Part shown: in pieces, positions 5,873-12,534 of the stretch | Layout: every line of letters begins with the position of its first letter | Numbering within the stretch: the first letter of the stretch is position 1 | Origin: an uncultured Collinsella sp. | Lineage (GTDB): Bacteria > Actinomycetota > Coriobacteriia > Coriobacteriales > Coriobacteriaceae | NCBI GenBank assembly: GCA_902470915.1 | Contig: CABRIB010000061.1 | Span: 1-12,534 of the forward strand | DNA length: 12,534 nt | Reading direction: 5' to 3' | Notes under the pieces: model-generated | Database searches by the model: none | The model's input: the letters and a program-made list of their open reading frames with translations, nothing else | What the model was told of the DNA's origin: nothing | Position numbers and translations under genes: made by a program

Positions 5873-8008
5873 CTATTTGTCGGCGTCGGTGTCGGCATCG
5901 ACGACGGCATGGTCATCGTCAGCATCATCGGATGCGGCTTCGGCATCCTCCTGCATGGCCGCCTGCGCAAAGGCCGCGGCATCAGCCGCCAGCTCCTCCT
6001 CGCTCATTCGAGGCACGCGCTTCTTGGTCGGCATGCCGGCCGCCTTGGCATTGCGCTCCTCCTTGGCCGCCAGGATATCGCCCTCGCGCTCAAGGTAGGC
6101 ATCCCACTCATTGTCGAGCAGGGCGTTCACGGCGTCGCCTTCGACGGTCTCGCGCTCAAGCAGCACCTTCGCCATCAGGTCGAGCTGATCGCGACGGGCA
6201 TCCAAAATCTCGACCGCACGACGATGGGCTTCGCGCATAATGCGCTGGACCTCGATATCGATGCGGCGCGCCGTCTCCTCGGAGTAATCCTGGTGATCGG
6301 CGTAGTCGCGGCCCAGGAATACCTGATGTTGCGCCTCACCAAACACCTGCGTACCCAGTTCCTCGCTCATGCCCAGGCGCGTGACCATCTCGCGCGCCAT
6401 CTTGGTCGCGCGCTCTAGGTCGTTGCTCGCGCCCGACGTGATGTCGTCGCACATGAGCTCCTCGGCAACGCGACCGCCCAAGAACACGGCGAGCTCGTCG
6501 AGCATCTCATTCTTGGTCTTGAGGAAGTGGTCCTCCTGCGGAAGCTGCAGCGTGTAGCCCAGCGCCTGGCCGCGGCTGACGATCGAGATCTTGTGAACCG
6601 GATCGGAATGCTCCAGGATGTGACCCACCAGGGCGTGACCGCTCTCGTGGTAGGCAATCGTGGTGCGCTCGGCCTCGGTCATCACGCGACCCTTGCGCTG
6701 CGGACCGGCAATCACGCGTTCCATCGATTCCTCGACCTCGTCCATCGAGATCACGGAACGATGGCGGCGGGCAGCCAGCAGCGCAGACTCGTTGAGCAGA
6801 TTTGCCAAATCGGCACCGGTGAAGCCAACGGTCATCTGGGCGAGCTTCTCAAACTTCACGTCCTCGTCCATCGGCTTGTTCTCGGCATGCACGCGCAAGA
6901 TCTGCTCGCGGCCCTTCACATCCGGACGGTCGACCGTGACCTGACGGTCAAAACGACCGGGACGCAGCAATGCCGGATCCAGGATGTCAGGACGGTTGGT
7001 CGCAGCGATCAGAATGACCGACTCGCTCTCCTCAAAACCGTCCATCTCGACCAGCAGCTGGTTGAGCGTCTGCTCGCGCTCGTCGTGACCGCCGCCCAAG
7101 CCAGCTCCGCGCTGACGTCCCACGGCATCGATCTCATCGATGAAGATGATCGACGGGGCCTGGGACTTGGCCTCCTTAAAGAGGTCGCGCACACGGCTGG
7201 CGCCGACACCCACGAACATCTCGACAAAGTCGGAACCAGAGATGCTAAAGAACGGAACGCCCGCCTCGCCGGCAACGGCCTTGGCCAGCAGCGTTTTACC
7301 GGTGCCCGGAGGGCCCACCAGCAACACGCCACGCGGGATCTTGGCACCCAGCTTGCGATAGCGATCCGGATCGCTCAAAAAGTCGCGAATCTCCTCGAGC
7401 TCCTCGACCGCCTCGTCCACGCCGGCAACGTGTTCAAACTTGACCTTGGGGCGCGTGGCCTCGTTGGTCTTGGCGTTGGTCTTGCCAAACTGCATGTTCC
7501 TGTTGTTGGCGCCCATCATCTGGCGCATAAAGTAGAACATGATGGCGATCAGGGCGATCGTCGGAAGCACGCTCATCGCCAGGTCGCCCCAAAAATCGGG
7601 ATCGTTGGTGTTGACGATGTACTTGGTATCGGGGTGCTCCGCCATAAGCTCGGCAAGCGAATCGGAGCCGACATAGGTCGAGGAGAAGCTCTTGAGCTCG
7701 CTCGTATCGCCCTTGTCCTTCTTCGTCTTCCAGTAATGACCTGTCACGCTTCCGTCTTGAACCGTATAGGTCAAATCTTCGACGCGATCCTGCTTGATGG
7801 CACTCACCATCTCGCTCGTCGCGAGCTTTACGGTATTGCTGGAATTGGCAAAGCCGGAGCCCATGTTAAAGAAGGCGTAGCCCAGGAGCGCGCAAGCCAA
7901 AATAAAATACAGCCAGCCCGTACGCGTGGGCTTCTTGCCTCCGGGCACCCCCGGGATCTTAGGCTCCCGGGGAGTCTGGGAATTATTATCGTTACGGTCG
8001 TCGGGCAT
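5873..8008 (-). CDS. ftsH: ATP-dependent zinc metalloprotease FtsH
   Basis: Membrane-anchored AAA+ protease that degrades misassembled membrane proteins and regulatory substrates. It has 711 residues. The N-terminal tail is short and hydrophilic, membrane segments lie at about 31-52 and 143-161, and the extracytoplasmic domain lies between them. The AAA module shows Walker A GPPGTGKT (232-239), Walker B IIFIDEID (287-294) and the second region of homology ATNRPDILDPALLRPGRFDR (336-355). The zinc site is HESGH (454-458), with the third ligand D530 in SNDLERA. The last 40 or so residues are a variable acidic tail rich in Asp, Ala and Glu. ATG at 8006-8008 lies one base after the hpt stop (TAAGATG). 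The only purine-rich site (GGAGG) is 12 bases upstream, inside hpt, so translation is probably coupled. Confidence 0.98.
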   Translation of the reverse strand: MPDDRNDNNSQTPREPKIPGVPGGKKPTRTGWLYFILACALLGYAFFNMGSGFANSSNTVKLATSEMVSAIKQDRVEDLTYTVQDGSVTGHYWKTKKDKGDTSELKSFSSTYVGSDSLAELMAEHPDTKYIVNTNDPDFWGDLAMSVLPTIALIAIMFYFMRQMMGANNRNMQFGKTNAKTNEATRPKVKFEHVAGVDEAVEELEEIRDFLSDPDRYRKLGAKIPRGVLLVGPPGTGKTLLAKAVAGEAGVPFFSISGSDFVEMFVGVGASRVRDLFKEAKSQAPSIIFIDEIDAVGRQRGAGLGGGHDEREQTLNQLLVEMDGFEESESVILIAATNRPDILDPALLRPGRFDRQVTVDRPDVKGREQILRVHAENKPMDEDVKFEKLAQMTVGFTGADLANLLNESALLAARRHRSVISMDEVEESMERVIAGPQRKGRVMTEAERTTIAYHESGHALVGHILEHSDPVHKISIVSRGQALGYTLQLPQEDHFLKTKNEMLDELAVFLGGRVAEELMCDDITSGASNDLERATKMAREMVTRLGMSEELGTQVFGEAQHQVFLGRDYADHQDYSEETARRIDIEVQRIMREAHRRAVEILDARRDQLDLMAKVLLERETVEGDAVNALLDNEWDAYLEREGDILAAKEERNAKAAGMPTKKRVPRMSEEELAADAAAFAQAAMQEDAEAASDDADDDHAVVDADTDADK

Positions 8009-8009
8009 C

Positions 8010-8558
8010 TTACGAATAAACCTCCGGTTTCAAAATGCCCAGATACGGAAGGTTACGATAGCGCTCGGCATAGTCGAGGCCGTAGCCCACCACAAAGGCA
8101 TCGGGGCAATGGGTTCCAACATACTTGGGCGTGATGGCCGAGGTACGGTCCTCAACGTCCTTCCACAGGAAGGCGGCGACCTCCAGAGAAGCGGGCTTGC
8201 GGCTCTCGAGGTTCTTCATCAGATACTTGAGCGTCAGGCCCGAGTCCAGAATGTCCTCGACGATCAGCACGTCGCGACCGCGGATGTCGATATCCAGGTC
8301 CTTAATGATACGCACGATACCCGAGGACTTCACACCGTCGCCATAGCTCGAAACAGCCATGAAATCGATGTTGGTCGGCAGCTCGATCTTGCGCATCAGG
8401 TCGCCCATAAAGACCACGGCGCCGCGCAGGACCGCAATCAGCACCAGATCCTTACCCGCGTAGTCGCGAGTAATCTGCTCGCCTAGGCGAGAGACGATAC
8501 CGTCGATATCCTCCTGCGTAAACAGAACCTTCTCGATATCCGGATGTTGAGAAGCCAT
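8010..8558 (-). CDS. hpt: Hypoxanthine phosphoribosyltransferase
   Basis: Purine salvage enzyme that joins hypoxanthine (often also guanine) to PRPP to give IMP or GMP. It has 182 residues, the usual size. It shows VLRGA (43-47), the flexible-loop SYG (71-73), the PRPP-binding VLIVEDILDSGLTL (97-110) and the C-terminal VGYGLDYAERYRNLPYLG (157-174). ATG at 8556-8558 has AAAGGG five bases upstream. The gene lies between tilS and ftsH, an order conserved in many Gram-positives. The 147-base gap from tilS holds no convincing promoter or terminator (TAGAAT on the minus strand at 8620-8615 lacks a -35), so the three genes are probably co-transcribed. Confidence 0.96.
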   Translation of the reverse strand: MASQHPDIEKVLFTQEDIDGIVSRLGEQITRDYAGKDLVLIAVLRGAVVFMGDLMRKIELPTNIDFMAVSSYGDGVKSSGIVRIIKDLDIDIRGRDVLIVEDILDSGLTLKYLMKNLESRKPASLEVAAFLWKDVEDRTSAITPKYVGTHCPDAFVVGYGLDYAERYRNLPYLGILKPEVYS

Positions 8559-8705
8559 GACAACCCTTTCTTGTGCTTATCGCCCACACACCGCCGTATG
8601 GACGCGAACTTCACATTCTAGCAGCGCACGGGGTATATTTTCCAGCCCGTACGCCATCAGCGCGGGAATACCGTCAACGTCGCACAGAATAGCTGGCGTG
8701 GGGCG

Positions 8706-10247
8706 CTATTCCGCATCGACCACACGAAGCAGATACGCCACGCGCGTTGCGGCCGTGCATTTAAAACGCTCGTCCGTGCGAACGCCTGCGACCCATACCA
8801 CGGCACCTCCCGGAGCCGTTCTCACCACAGGAACGCCTGCGCGCTCAGAGACGGGAATACGAGCCTCGTTGAGCAGGTCGGACACCTTCTTACTTCGCCC
8901 ACTCATGCCCAACGGACACATCACATCCCCCGGCACGGGACCGTCTACCCACAGACGCGCCAAACGCGCCTCGGCGGGAATCTCCCCGCGCGAGCCGGCG
9001 AGCATCCGTTCGCTATCGCGATCGGCAAAGCCCAGCGTCGCGGCATCCACCATAGCGGCCACCCCTCCGGCACCCGCGAGTTCACGGGCACGGCGCACAA
9101 TATCGCACCCCGGCTCGACGGCCATCGGCTCTGCCACCAGGATGCGGCCCGCCCCCAGCGGCAATCGACCGGGAATGGCGACCCAATCGGCAACTAACCC
9201 CTCGCGCGCCGCCGAGGCCTTGAATGACAGCATGCCAAACTCCACGCGCGCATCGATTCCCGCCGGCAGCGTGACCGAACCCGAGCCTTCGGCGACACAG
9301 GCGAGCACGCGCTCCACATGCCGCATCTCCGGGCGAGCGTCGGGGTCGATACGCTTAATTGCCAGTCGCACCATGCGCCGAGCAATCACCACCTCGGCCG
9401 CGGCCAGTCGGCGAGCGTCAAGGACCAGTGCACCCGCTGCCTCCTTACGCAGGCAGCTTCGAAACGCCTGCGCGGAAAGCTGGGAAAGAAAGGCGTCCTC
9501 ATCGCCTAAGATCTCGCAGGCGGCGCCAATCGTCTTACAGACGCTCGCGTTGCGCTGCGCCACCACCGGCATCACCCGATGGCGCACGTAGTTACGCAAA
9601 TACGACACGTCCTCGTTGCTCTCGTCCTCTCGCCACGGCTGACCATGCACCTGCAGATAGCCCACGAGCTCATCATGAGTCAGGTCGAGCAAGGGACGCA
9701 CCACGATATTCCTCCGGCGAGGAATGCTCGATAGACCAGCGGGCCCCGAACCCTTAATCGCGTTCATCAAAAACGTTTCCGCGCGATCCGAAGACGTGTG
9801 CGCGGTGCAGATACGAGCCGCCGTTCGCGGTGCCCCCGTCTGGGCGCAGAGCTCGCGGACATACCTCCGCGCCGCGGCATAGCGCACCTCGCGGGCAGCC
9901 GCCTCGATATTGCCCGATTCATCATCAAAATAGGCATGCTCAACACACAGCGGCAAGCCATATTGTGCGCATAGGCTGCGCACAAAGGCCTCGTCGCCAT
10001 CGGATGCCTCACCGCGCAGATGATGGTTCACATGCAGCACGTGCAGTCGCTCGCGCGCGATGGGGGCTACACCACGCCCGTCCAGAATATCCAACTTTGA
10101 TGTGCAAGCCATAAGGAGCAAAGCCGTCGAGTCCGCACCACCTGATACCATGAGCACCACGGGGGCAGCCGTCTGCCGCGTTGCCAGGGCTTTATCATCG
10201 GCCCACGATGTGACATGGTGTCCATAATGCTGAGATACCGTTGGCAT
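8706..10247 (-). CDS. tilS: tRNA(Ile)-lysidine synthetase TilS
   Basis: ATP-dependent enzyme that converts C34 of the CAU-anticodon tRNA-Ile to lysidine, giving it isoleucine identity; essential in most bacteria. It has 513 residues, at the long end for the family. The N-terminal PP-loop (VMVSGGADS-like, SGGADS at residues 35-40) binds ATP. LHVNHHLRGE follows near 71-80, then the tRNA-recognition segment with FLMNAIKGSG and RPLLDLTHDEL and the Asn/Tyr-rich SYLRNYVRHRVMP. The C-terminus (PLGMSGRSKKVSDLLNEARIPVSERAGVPVV) is the typical TilS C-terminal domain. ATG at 10245-10247 has GAGGAG at good spacing. It is the first gene of the tilS-hpt-ftsH run and diverges from the nuclease gene. Confidence 0.96.
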   Translation of the reverse strand: MPTVSQHYGHHVTSWADDKALATRQTAAPVVLMVSGGADSTALLLMACTSKLDILDGRGVAPIARERLHVLHVNHHLRGEASDGDEAFVRSLCAQYGLPLCVEHAYFDDESGNIEAAAREVRYAAARRYVRELCAQTGAPRTAARICTAHTSSDRAETFLMNAIKGSGPAGLSSIPRRRNIVVRPLLDLTHDELVGYLQVHGQPWREDESNEDVSYLRNYVRHRVMPVVAQRNASVCKTIGAACEILGDEDAFLSQLSAQAFRSCLRKEAAGALVLDARRLAAAEVVIARRMVRLAIKRIDPDARPEMRHVERVLACVAEGSGSVTLPAGIDARVEFGMLSFKASAAREGLVADWVAIPGRLPLGAGRILVAEPMAVEPGCDIVRRARELAGAGGVAAMVDAATLGFADRDSERMLAGSRGEIPAEARLARLWVDGPVPGDVMCPLGMSGRSKKVSDLLNEARIPVSERAGVPVVRTAPGGAVVWVAGVRTDERFKCTAATRVAYLLRVVDAE

Positions 10248-10275
10248 TTGCTTTCTCCTCTATTCGTTCGCACCC

Positions 10276-10281
10276 ATTGTA
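10276..10281 (-). promoter_or_regulatory. Candidate -10 box for the tilS cluster
   Basis: TACAAT on the minus strand ends 28 bases before the tilS ATG, within the 48-base gap to the divergent gene. No clear -35 is seen. The nuclease promoter must overlap this region. Confidence 0.35.
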
Positions 10282-10295
10282 TCCTTTGGAATCTT

Positions 10296-11105
10296 ATGTC
10301 TCGTCTGCACCTTCATATCCTTGGCAGCGGCTCAAAAGGCAACTGCGCGCTCATCGAAGGCCCCCGGGGGCTCATCATGATTGACGACGGTCTTTCTCGC
10401 CGCGAGACATTAAAGCGCATGGCAGAACTGGGACTCTCGGCAGACAACGTCTCGGCTCTTCTCATTACTCATGAGCATAGCGATCACATCAAGGGTCTCG
10501 ATGTCTGGTGCAAGCACTGGCACGGTCCCCTCTTTGCCAGCAGGGGTACACTTTCGAGCAAAGAAAATCTTTCGCATATGCCTGTCGAGGAATTCGATCC
10601 CGGTGACACCCTATCCATTGCCGGCATCCACGTGCAAACCTACTCAACATCACACGATGTCATCAATCCAGTCGGCTATCGATTCGACGCCCCCGATGAT
10701 TCCATCGGCTTTGCCACCGACACCGGTGAGCTATCGAGCCAAGCCATGAACACCCTCGAAGATTGCCGAGTCCTCGCGCTCGAAAGCAATCACGATGTGA
10801 CCATGCTGCGCGAGGGAGAATATCCCCGCTTTCTTCAGGAGCGCATCCTGTCTGCAAGGGGACACCTCTCCAACGACCAAGCCGCCGAAGCCGCGCGCGA
10901 ACTTGTTACCGATCGCACCGAACAGCTCATTGCCATGCATATCAGCCAAGACAACAATCGTCCGAGCCTTACCGTCAAAAGCTATGCCAAAGCTCTAGCC
11001 GCAACCCTGGATGACGAGGTCGGCAGCTCCGCCACCCTTCTCCAAGGATCGCGAAAACTCTCGATATGCCCCGCAAGCCAGTATCGGCCAGCAACCATTC
11101 AATAG
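10296..11105 (+). CDS. Metallo-beta-lactamase-fold hydrolase, YycJ/WalJ-like
   Basis: Predicted metal-dependent nuclease of the YycJ/WalJ group, which in Firmicutes is linked to DNA end processing; that role is transferred by family. It has 269 residues, the usual length. It opens MSRLHLHILGSGSKGNCALIE and has the metal motif THEHSDH (58-64), STSHD (H120), the bridging Asp in FATDTG (D142) and the group signature VLALESNHDVTMLREGEYP (159-177), followed by ARGHLSN (H190). ATG at 10296-10298 fits the family N-terminus. Its ribosome site is weak (GGA, five bases of spacing), so the leader may be very short. The walK/walR genes that neighbour yycJ in Bacillus are absent here. Confidence 0.9.
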   Translation: MSRLHLHILGSGSKGNCALIEGPRGLIMIDDGLSRRETLKRMAELGLSADNVSALLITHEHSDHIKGLDVWCKHWHGPLFASRGTLSSKENLSHMPVEEFDPGDTLSIAGIHVQTYSTSHDVINPVGYRFDAPDDSIGFATDTGELSSQAMNTLEDCRVLALESNHDVTMLREGEYPRFLQERILSARGHLSNDQAAEAARELVTDRTEQLIAMHISQDNNRPSLTVKSYAKALAATLDDEVGSSATLLQGSRKLSICPASQYRPATIQ

Positions 11106-11114
11106 ACTGTCCTA

Positions 11115-11160
11115 GACAACAGAAGGGGCCGGGAATCGCTTCCCAGCCCCTTCTGTTGTC
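11115..11160 (+). terminator. Strong rho-independent terminator after the nuclease gene
   Basis: GACAACAGAAGGGGC (11115-11129) pairs perfectly with 11146-11160. After one mismatch, GGGAA/TTCCC continues the stem around the loop TCGC. TTTTAATA follows on the plus strand. It also lies 28 bases past the hsp20 stop and may serve that convergent gene. Confidence 0.9.
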
Positions 11161-11187
11161 TTTTAATAGCGCAGAACACCAACGAAG

Positions 11188-11619
11188 TTAGTCGATGGAG
11201 ATCTTCGTAACGTTCTTCTTCTCGACGATCTTGGGAACCGTAACGGTCAGGATGCCGTCAGCGTACTTAGCCGAGAGGCCCTCGCTCGATGCGTCCTTAA
11301 GATACACGCCACGCGTCGCGCTGTACGAGCTGAACTCCTTCTGCAGGAAGTTCTTGCCCTCGTTCTCCTCGTCTTCCTCGACATTCACGCTAATGGACAG
11401 ACGGCCCTCGTTAAGCTCGACATCGATATCGTCCTTGGCGACGCCGGTCAGATAAGCCTTAACCTCATAGCCATCGCCCTTATCCTCAACGTCAACGGGG
11501 AACGCCTTAGAGGCAATCGAGCTGTTCGCTAGGTCGCTCATATCATCAAACAGATCGAACAGCGAGCTTGCAGAGGGACGAACGCCAAAAACCGAACGAT
11601 AAGGAACCATGCTTGCCAT
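11188..11619 (-). CDS. Hsp20/alpha-crystallin small heat-shock protein
   Basis: ATP-independent chaperone that holds unfolding proteins in large oligomers. It has 143 residues, typical. A hydrophobic N-terminal arm (VFGVRPSASSLFDLFDD) is followed by the alpha-crystallin domain at about 39-130, beginning FPVDVEDKGDGYEVKAYLTGV and ending with the signature AKYADGILTVTVPK (117-130). The C-terminal I-x-I oligomerisation motif is I140-S-I142. ATG at 11617-11619 has AAAGGAG eight bases upstream. An in-frame ATG at 11754 lacks a ribosome site and lies in AT-rich leader, so I rejected it. Confidence 0.95.
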   Translation of the reverse strand: MASMVPYRSVFGVRPSASSLFDLFDDMSDLANSSIASKAFPVDVEDKGDGYEVKAYLTGVAKDDIDVELNEGRLSISVNVEEDEENEGKNFLQKEFSSYSATRGVYLKDASSEGLSAKYADGILTVTVPKIVEKKNVTKISID

Positions 11620-11896
11620 GTTTACCACTCCTTTATAGGACTGCCGAGTCATCTTCCAGGTGACTGGGACTTCTTTTGACGCTCTTATATATGCCCACCC
11701 GATGCTCATATATACATCGACTATAAAGTTTTTTGAGTCCAGTACTATAAGCATATCTAAGTGTGTAGCACTAAGGTTTTAGGAAGGTTAAGGTTCTTTG
11801 AACCAGAGCTTAAATAACGAGTATGTCCACAGCTACAAATAACAAGGGGCTTACAATGAGCGCGTACACGTTGTTGGTAACGAGCTAAAGGGCATC
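11620..11896. promoter_or_regulatory. AT-rich divergent regulatory gap between hsp20 and the hypothetical gene
   Basis: This 277-base gap is far more AT-rich than its surroundings. It holds the palindrome GGTTCTTTGAACC (11792-11804), a CCAG/CTGG hairpin in the hsp20 leader, and TATATAAG and TATAGT runs on the minus strand that could serve as hsp20 -10 boxes. I see no complete CIRCE or HAIR operator. Promoter positions for hsp20 are not resolved. Confidence 0.4.
11852..11857 (+). promoter_or_regulatory. Candidate -10 box for the 155-residue hypothetical gene
   Basis: TACAAT (context GGGGCTTACAATGAG) ends 39 bases before the ATG at 11897. No consensus -35 is visible. Confidence 0.35.
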
Positions 11897-12364
11897 ATGG
11901 ACGACCAAAACCAGAACAATATGTTTATGCCGACGCAGGGGGAAGATATTTCCACGCAGCCGCCACGGTTCCATCGCCCCCACATCTCGCAAGAGCCCAT
12001 TAATGATGCAGAGCCCGAATATGTGACGAGAAATCGATATCAAACTCTCGAGGATGCCCAAACGGGACGTAAGCATATGGGCGTCGCATCGGGCGATCCC
12101 GTATATCTAAAAGATGCACCGTTATCAAAAAACAGCGCAATCAATGACGACCCGACGAAAACGCCCATAACTCGGCAGCAAAGAGGTCCCCGACCTAAGC
12201 AAACCTTAACGCATTCGGCTCGTTATCTCGAAACGCCAAAACAGGGAAAATCAATCTTCGTTTCGTCAAATAAACGACGCAAGCAGCATCGACTGACAAT
12301 CCTGCTTTTGATCATTGTGGCCATAGCAGTTGCCCTTGTTATTCGATTTATTGTCTTTAAATAA
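11897..12364 (+). CDS. Hypothetical protein with a single C-terminal membrane segment
   Basis: I do not recognise this protein. It has 155 residues. Residues 1-125 are polar, proline- and glutamine-rich and probably disordered, with no cysteine and no catalytic-looking motif. A basic patch (NKRRKQHR, 125-132) precedes one hydrophobic helix (about 133-154) that reaches the C-terminus. With no N-terminal signal, it is probably tail-anchored with the long domain in the cytoplasm. ATG at 11897 has AAAGGG five bases upstream. Codon use is more AT-rich than in the housekeeping genes. It diverges from hsp20 and shares its regulatory gap. A membrane adaptor or stress-linked role is possible but unsupported. 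Confidence 0.7.
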   Translation: MDDQNQNNMFMPTQGEDISTQPPRFHRPHISQEPINDAEPEYVTRNRYQTLEDAQTGRKHMGVASGDPVYLKDAPLSKNSAINDDPTKTPITRQQRGPRPKQTLTHSARYLETPKQGKSIFVSSNKRRKQHRLTILLLIIVAIAVALVIRFIVFK

Positions 12365-12431
12365 AAGCTCATTACCCATAAGCCCAATCGGGTTACAGGT
12401 GAAATGCAACTACATTGTGAAGTGTTAGCGT

Positions 12432-12463
12432 AAAAAAAGGGGGGAGGCCGCGAGGCCTCCCCC
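12432..12463 (-). terminator. Strong minus-strand terminator for a locus beyond the right edge
   Basis: GGGGGAGGCC (12440-12449) pairs perfectly with GGCCTCCCCC (12454-12463) around the GNRA tetraloop GCGA. On the minus strand it is followed by seven T (12438-12432). It therefore ends a transcript coming from the right. On the plus strand it lacks a U-run but could still mark the 3' end of the hypothetical gene. Confidence 0.9.
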
Positions 12464-12465
12464 TT

Positions 12466-12534
12466 CCAAGTTCAAGCGCACGGCTCGGTGCCGTCCACCG
12501 GTCAGCGGCGCCCTGGCCTCCCACGGGCTGACCC
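12466..12534 (-). other. Unidentified hairpin-rich sequence before the terminator
   Basis: On the minus strand GGTCAGC pairs with GCTGACC around 20 bases. After that come two overlapping 5-bp hairpins, CGGTG-GACGG-CACCG and ACGGC-ACCGA-GCCGT, which cannot form together. This may be the 3' part of a structured RNA. It may instead be the last ten codons of a minus-strand gene (stop at 12504-12502) plus its trailer. I cannot decide between the two. Confidence 0.4.

Noticed and set aside
8559..8705. Open frame of 42 codons directly after the tilS TAG stop, in the same frame (PAILCDVDGIPALMAYGLE...)
   Set aside because: It looks protein-like, so I considered a nonsense mutation in a longer tilS. 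TilS is already long at 513 residues and its C-terminal domain appears complete, and an open run of this length is not rare at this GC. Comparison with orthologues would settle it.
11620..11896. CIRCE or HAIR heat-shock operator upstream of hsp20
   Set aside because: TAGCACT (11766-11772) and TTGAGT resemble single half-sites, but neither has its inverted partner at the required spacing.
12466..12534. 3' end of RNase P RNA or SRP RNA
   Set aside because: GGTCAGC recalls the RNase P P1 strand, but here it pairs locally with GCTGACC. No conserved core of RNase P, SRP RNA or tmRNA is visible in the 69 bases available.

Overview
This is one end of a contig from a moderately GC-rich Gram-positive bacterium. 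Gene content, the tilS-hpt-ftsH order and the proteins suggest class Coriobacteriia, most likely a Collinsella-like gut actinobacterium. That placement is inferred from memory of such genomes; no search was run. The first 45 bases are not genomic. They are an Illumina Nextera P7/i7/read-2 adapter, so the contig really begins at base 46.

Layout, left to right. (1) 46-1671, minus strand: a polar amino-acid ABC uptake system, with a Tat-type lipoprotein binding protein followed by a permease that the adapter truncates. A 105-bp palindrome separates the two genes. The binding-protein promoter is well formed and carries a near-perfect 20-bp operator. (2) 1764-1902: a composite palindrome with perfect 35-bp arms, lying between two divergent promoters. 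(3) 2010-3443, plus strand: an RlmD/TrmA-family RNA uracil-C5 methyltransferase. (4) 3522-5693, minus strand: a YcdX-like PHP phosphoesterase and, upstream of it, a class I PLP aminotransferase, each with its own candidate promoter. A second perfect palindrome (26-bp arms, 5752-5815) sits just upstream of the aminotransferase promoter. (5) 5873-10247, minus strand: the housekeeping cluster tilS-hpt-ftsH (tRNA-Ile lysidine synthetase, hypoxanthine phosphoribosyltransferase, membrane AAA protease). (6) 10296-11105, plus strand: a YycJ/WalJ-type metallo-beta-lactamase-fold nuclease, divergent from tilS, closed by a strong terminator. (7) 11188-11619, minus strand: an Hsp20 small heat-shock protein. 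Divergent from it at 11897-12364 is an unrecognised 155-residue, probably tail-anchored protein. (8) 12432-12534: a strong minus-strand terminator that ends something entering from the right, preceded by a hairpin-rich stretch that I cannot identify.

Functionally the window is mostly core metabolism and maintenance: amino-acid uptake and transamination, rRNA/tRNA modification, purine salvage and protein quality control. I see no prophage, CRISPR array, transposase gene, rRNA or tRNA. The least explained material is non-coding: three long palindromes of different sequence in intergenic gaps, the operator array in front of the amino-acid transporter, and the structured right edge. I did not find a convincing new multi-gene system.
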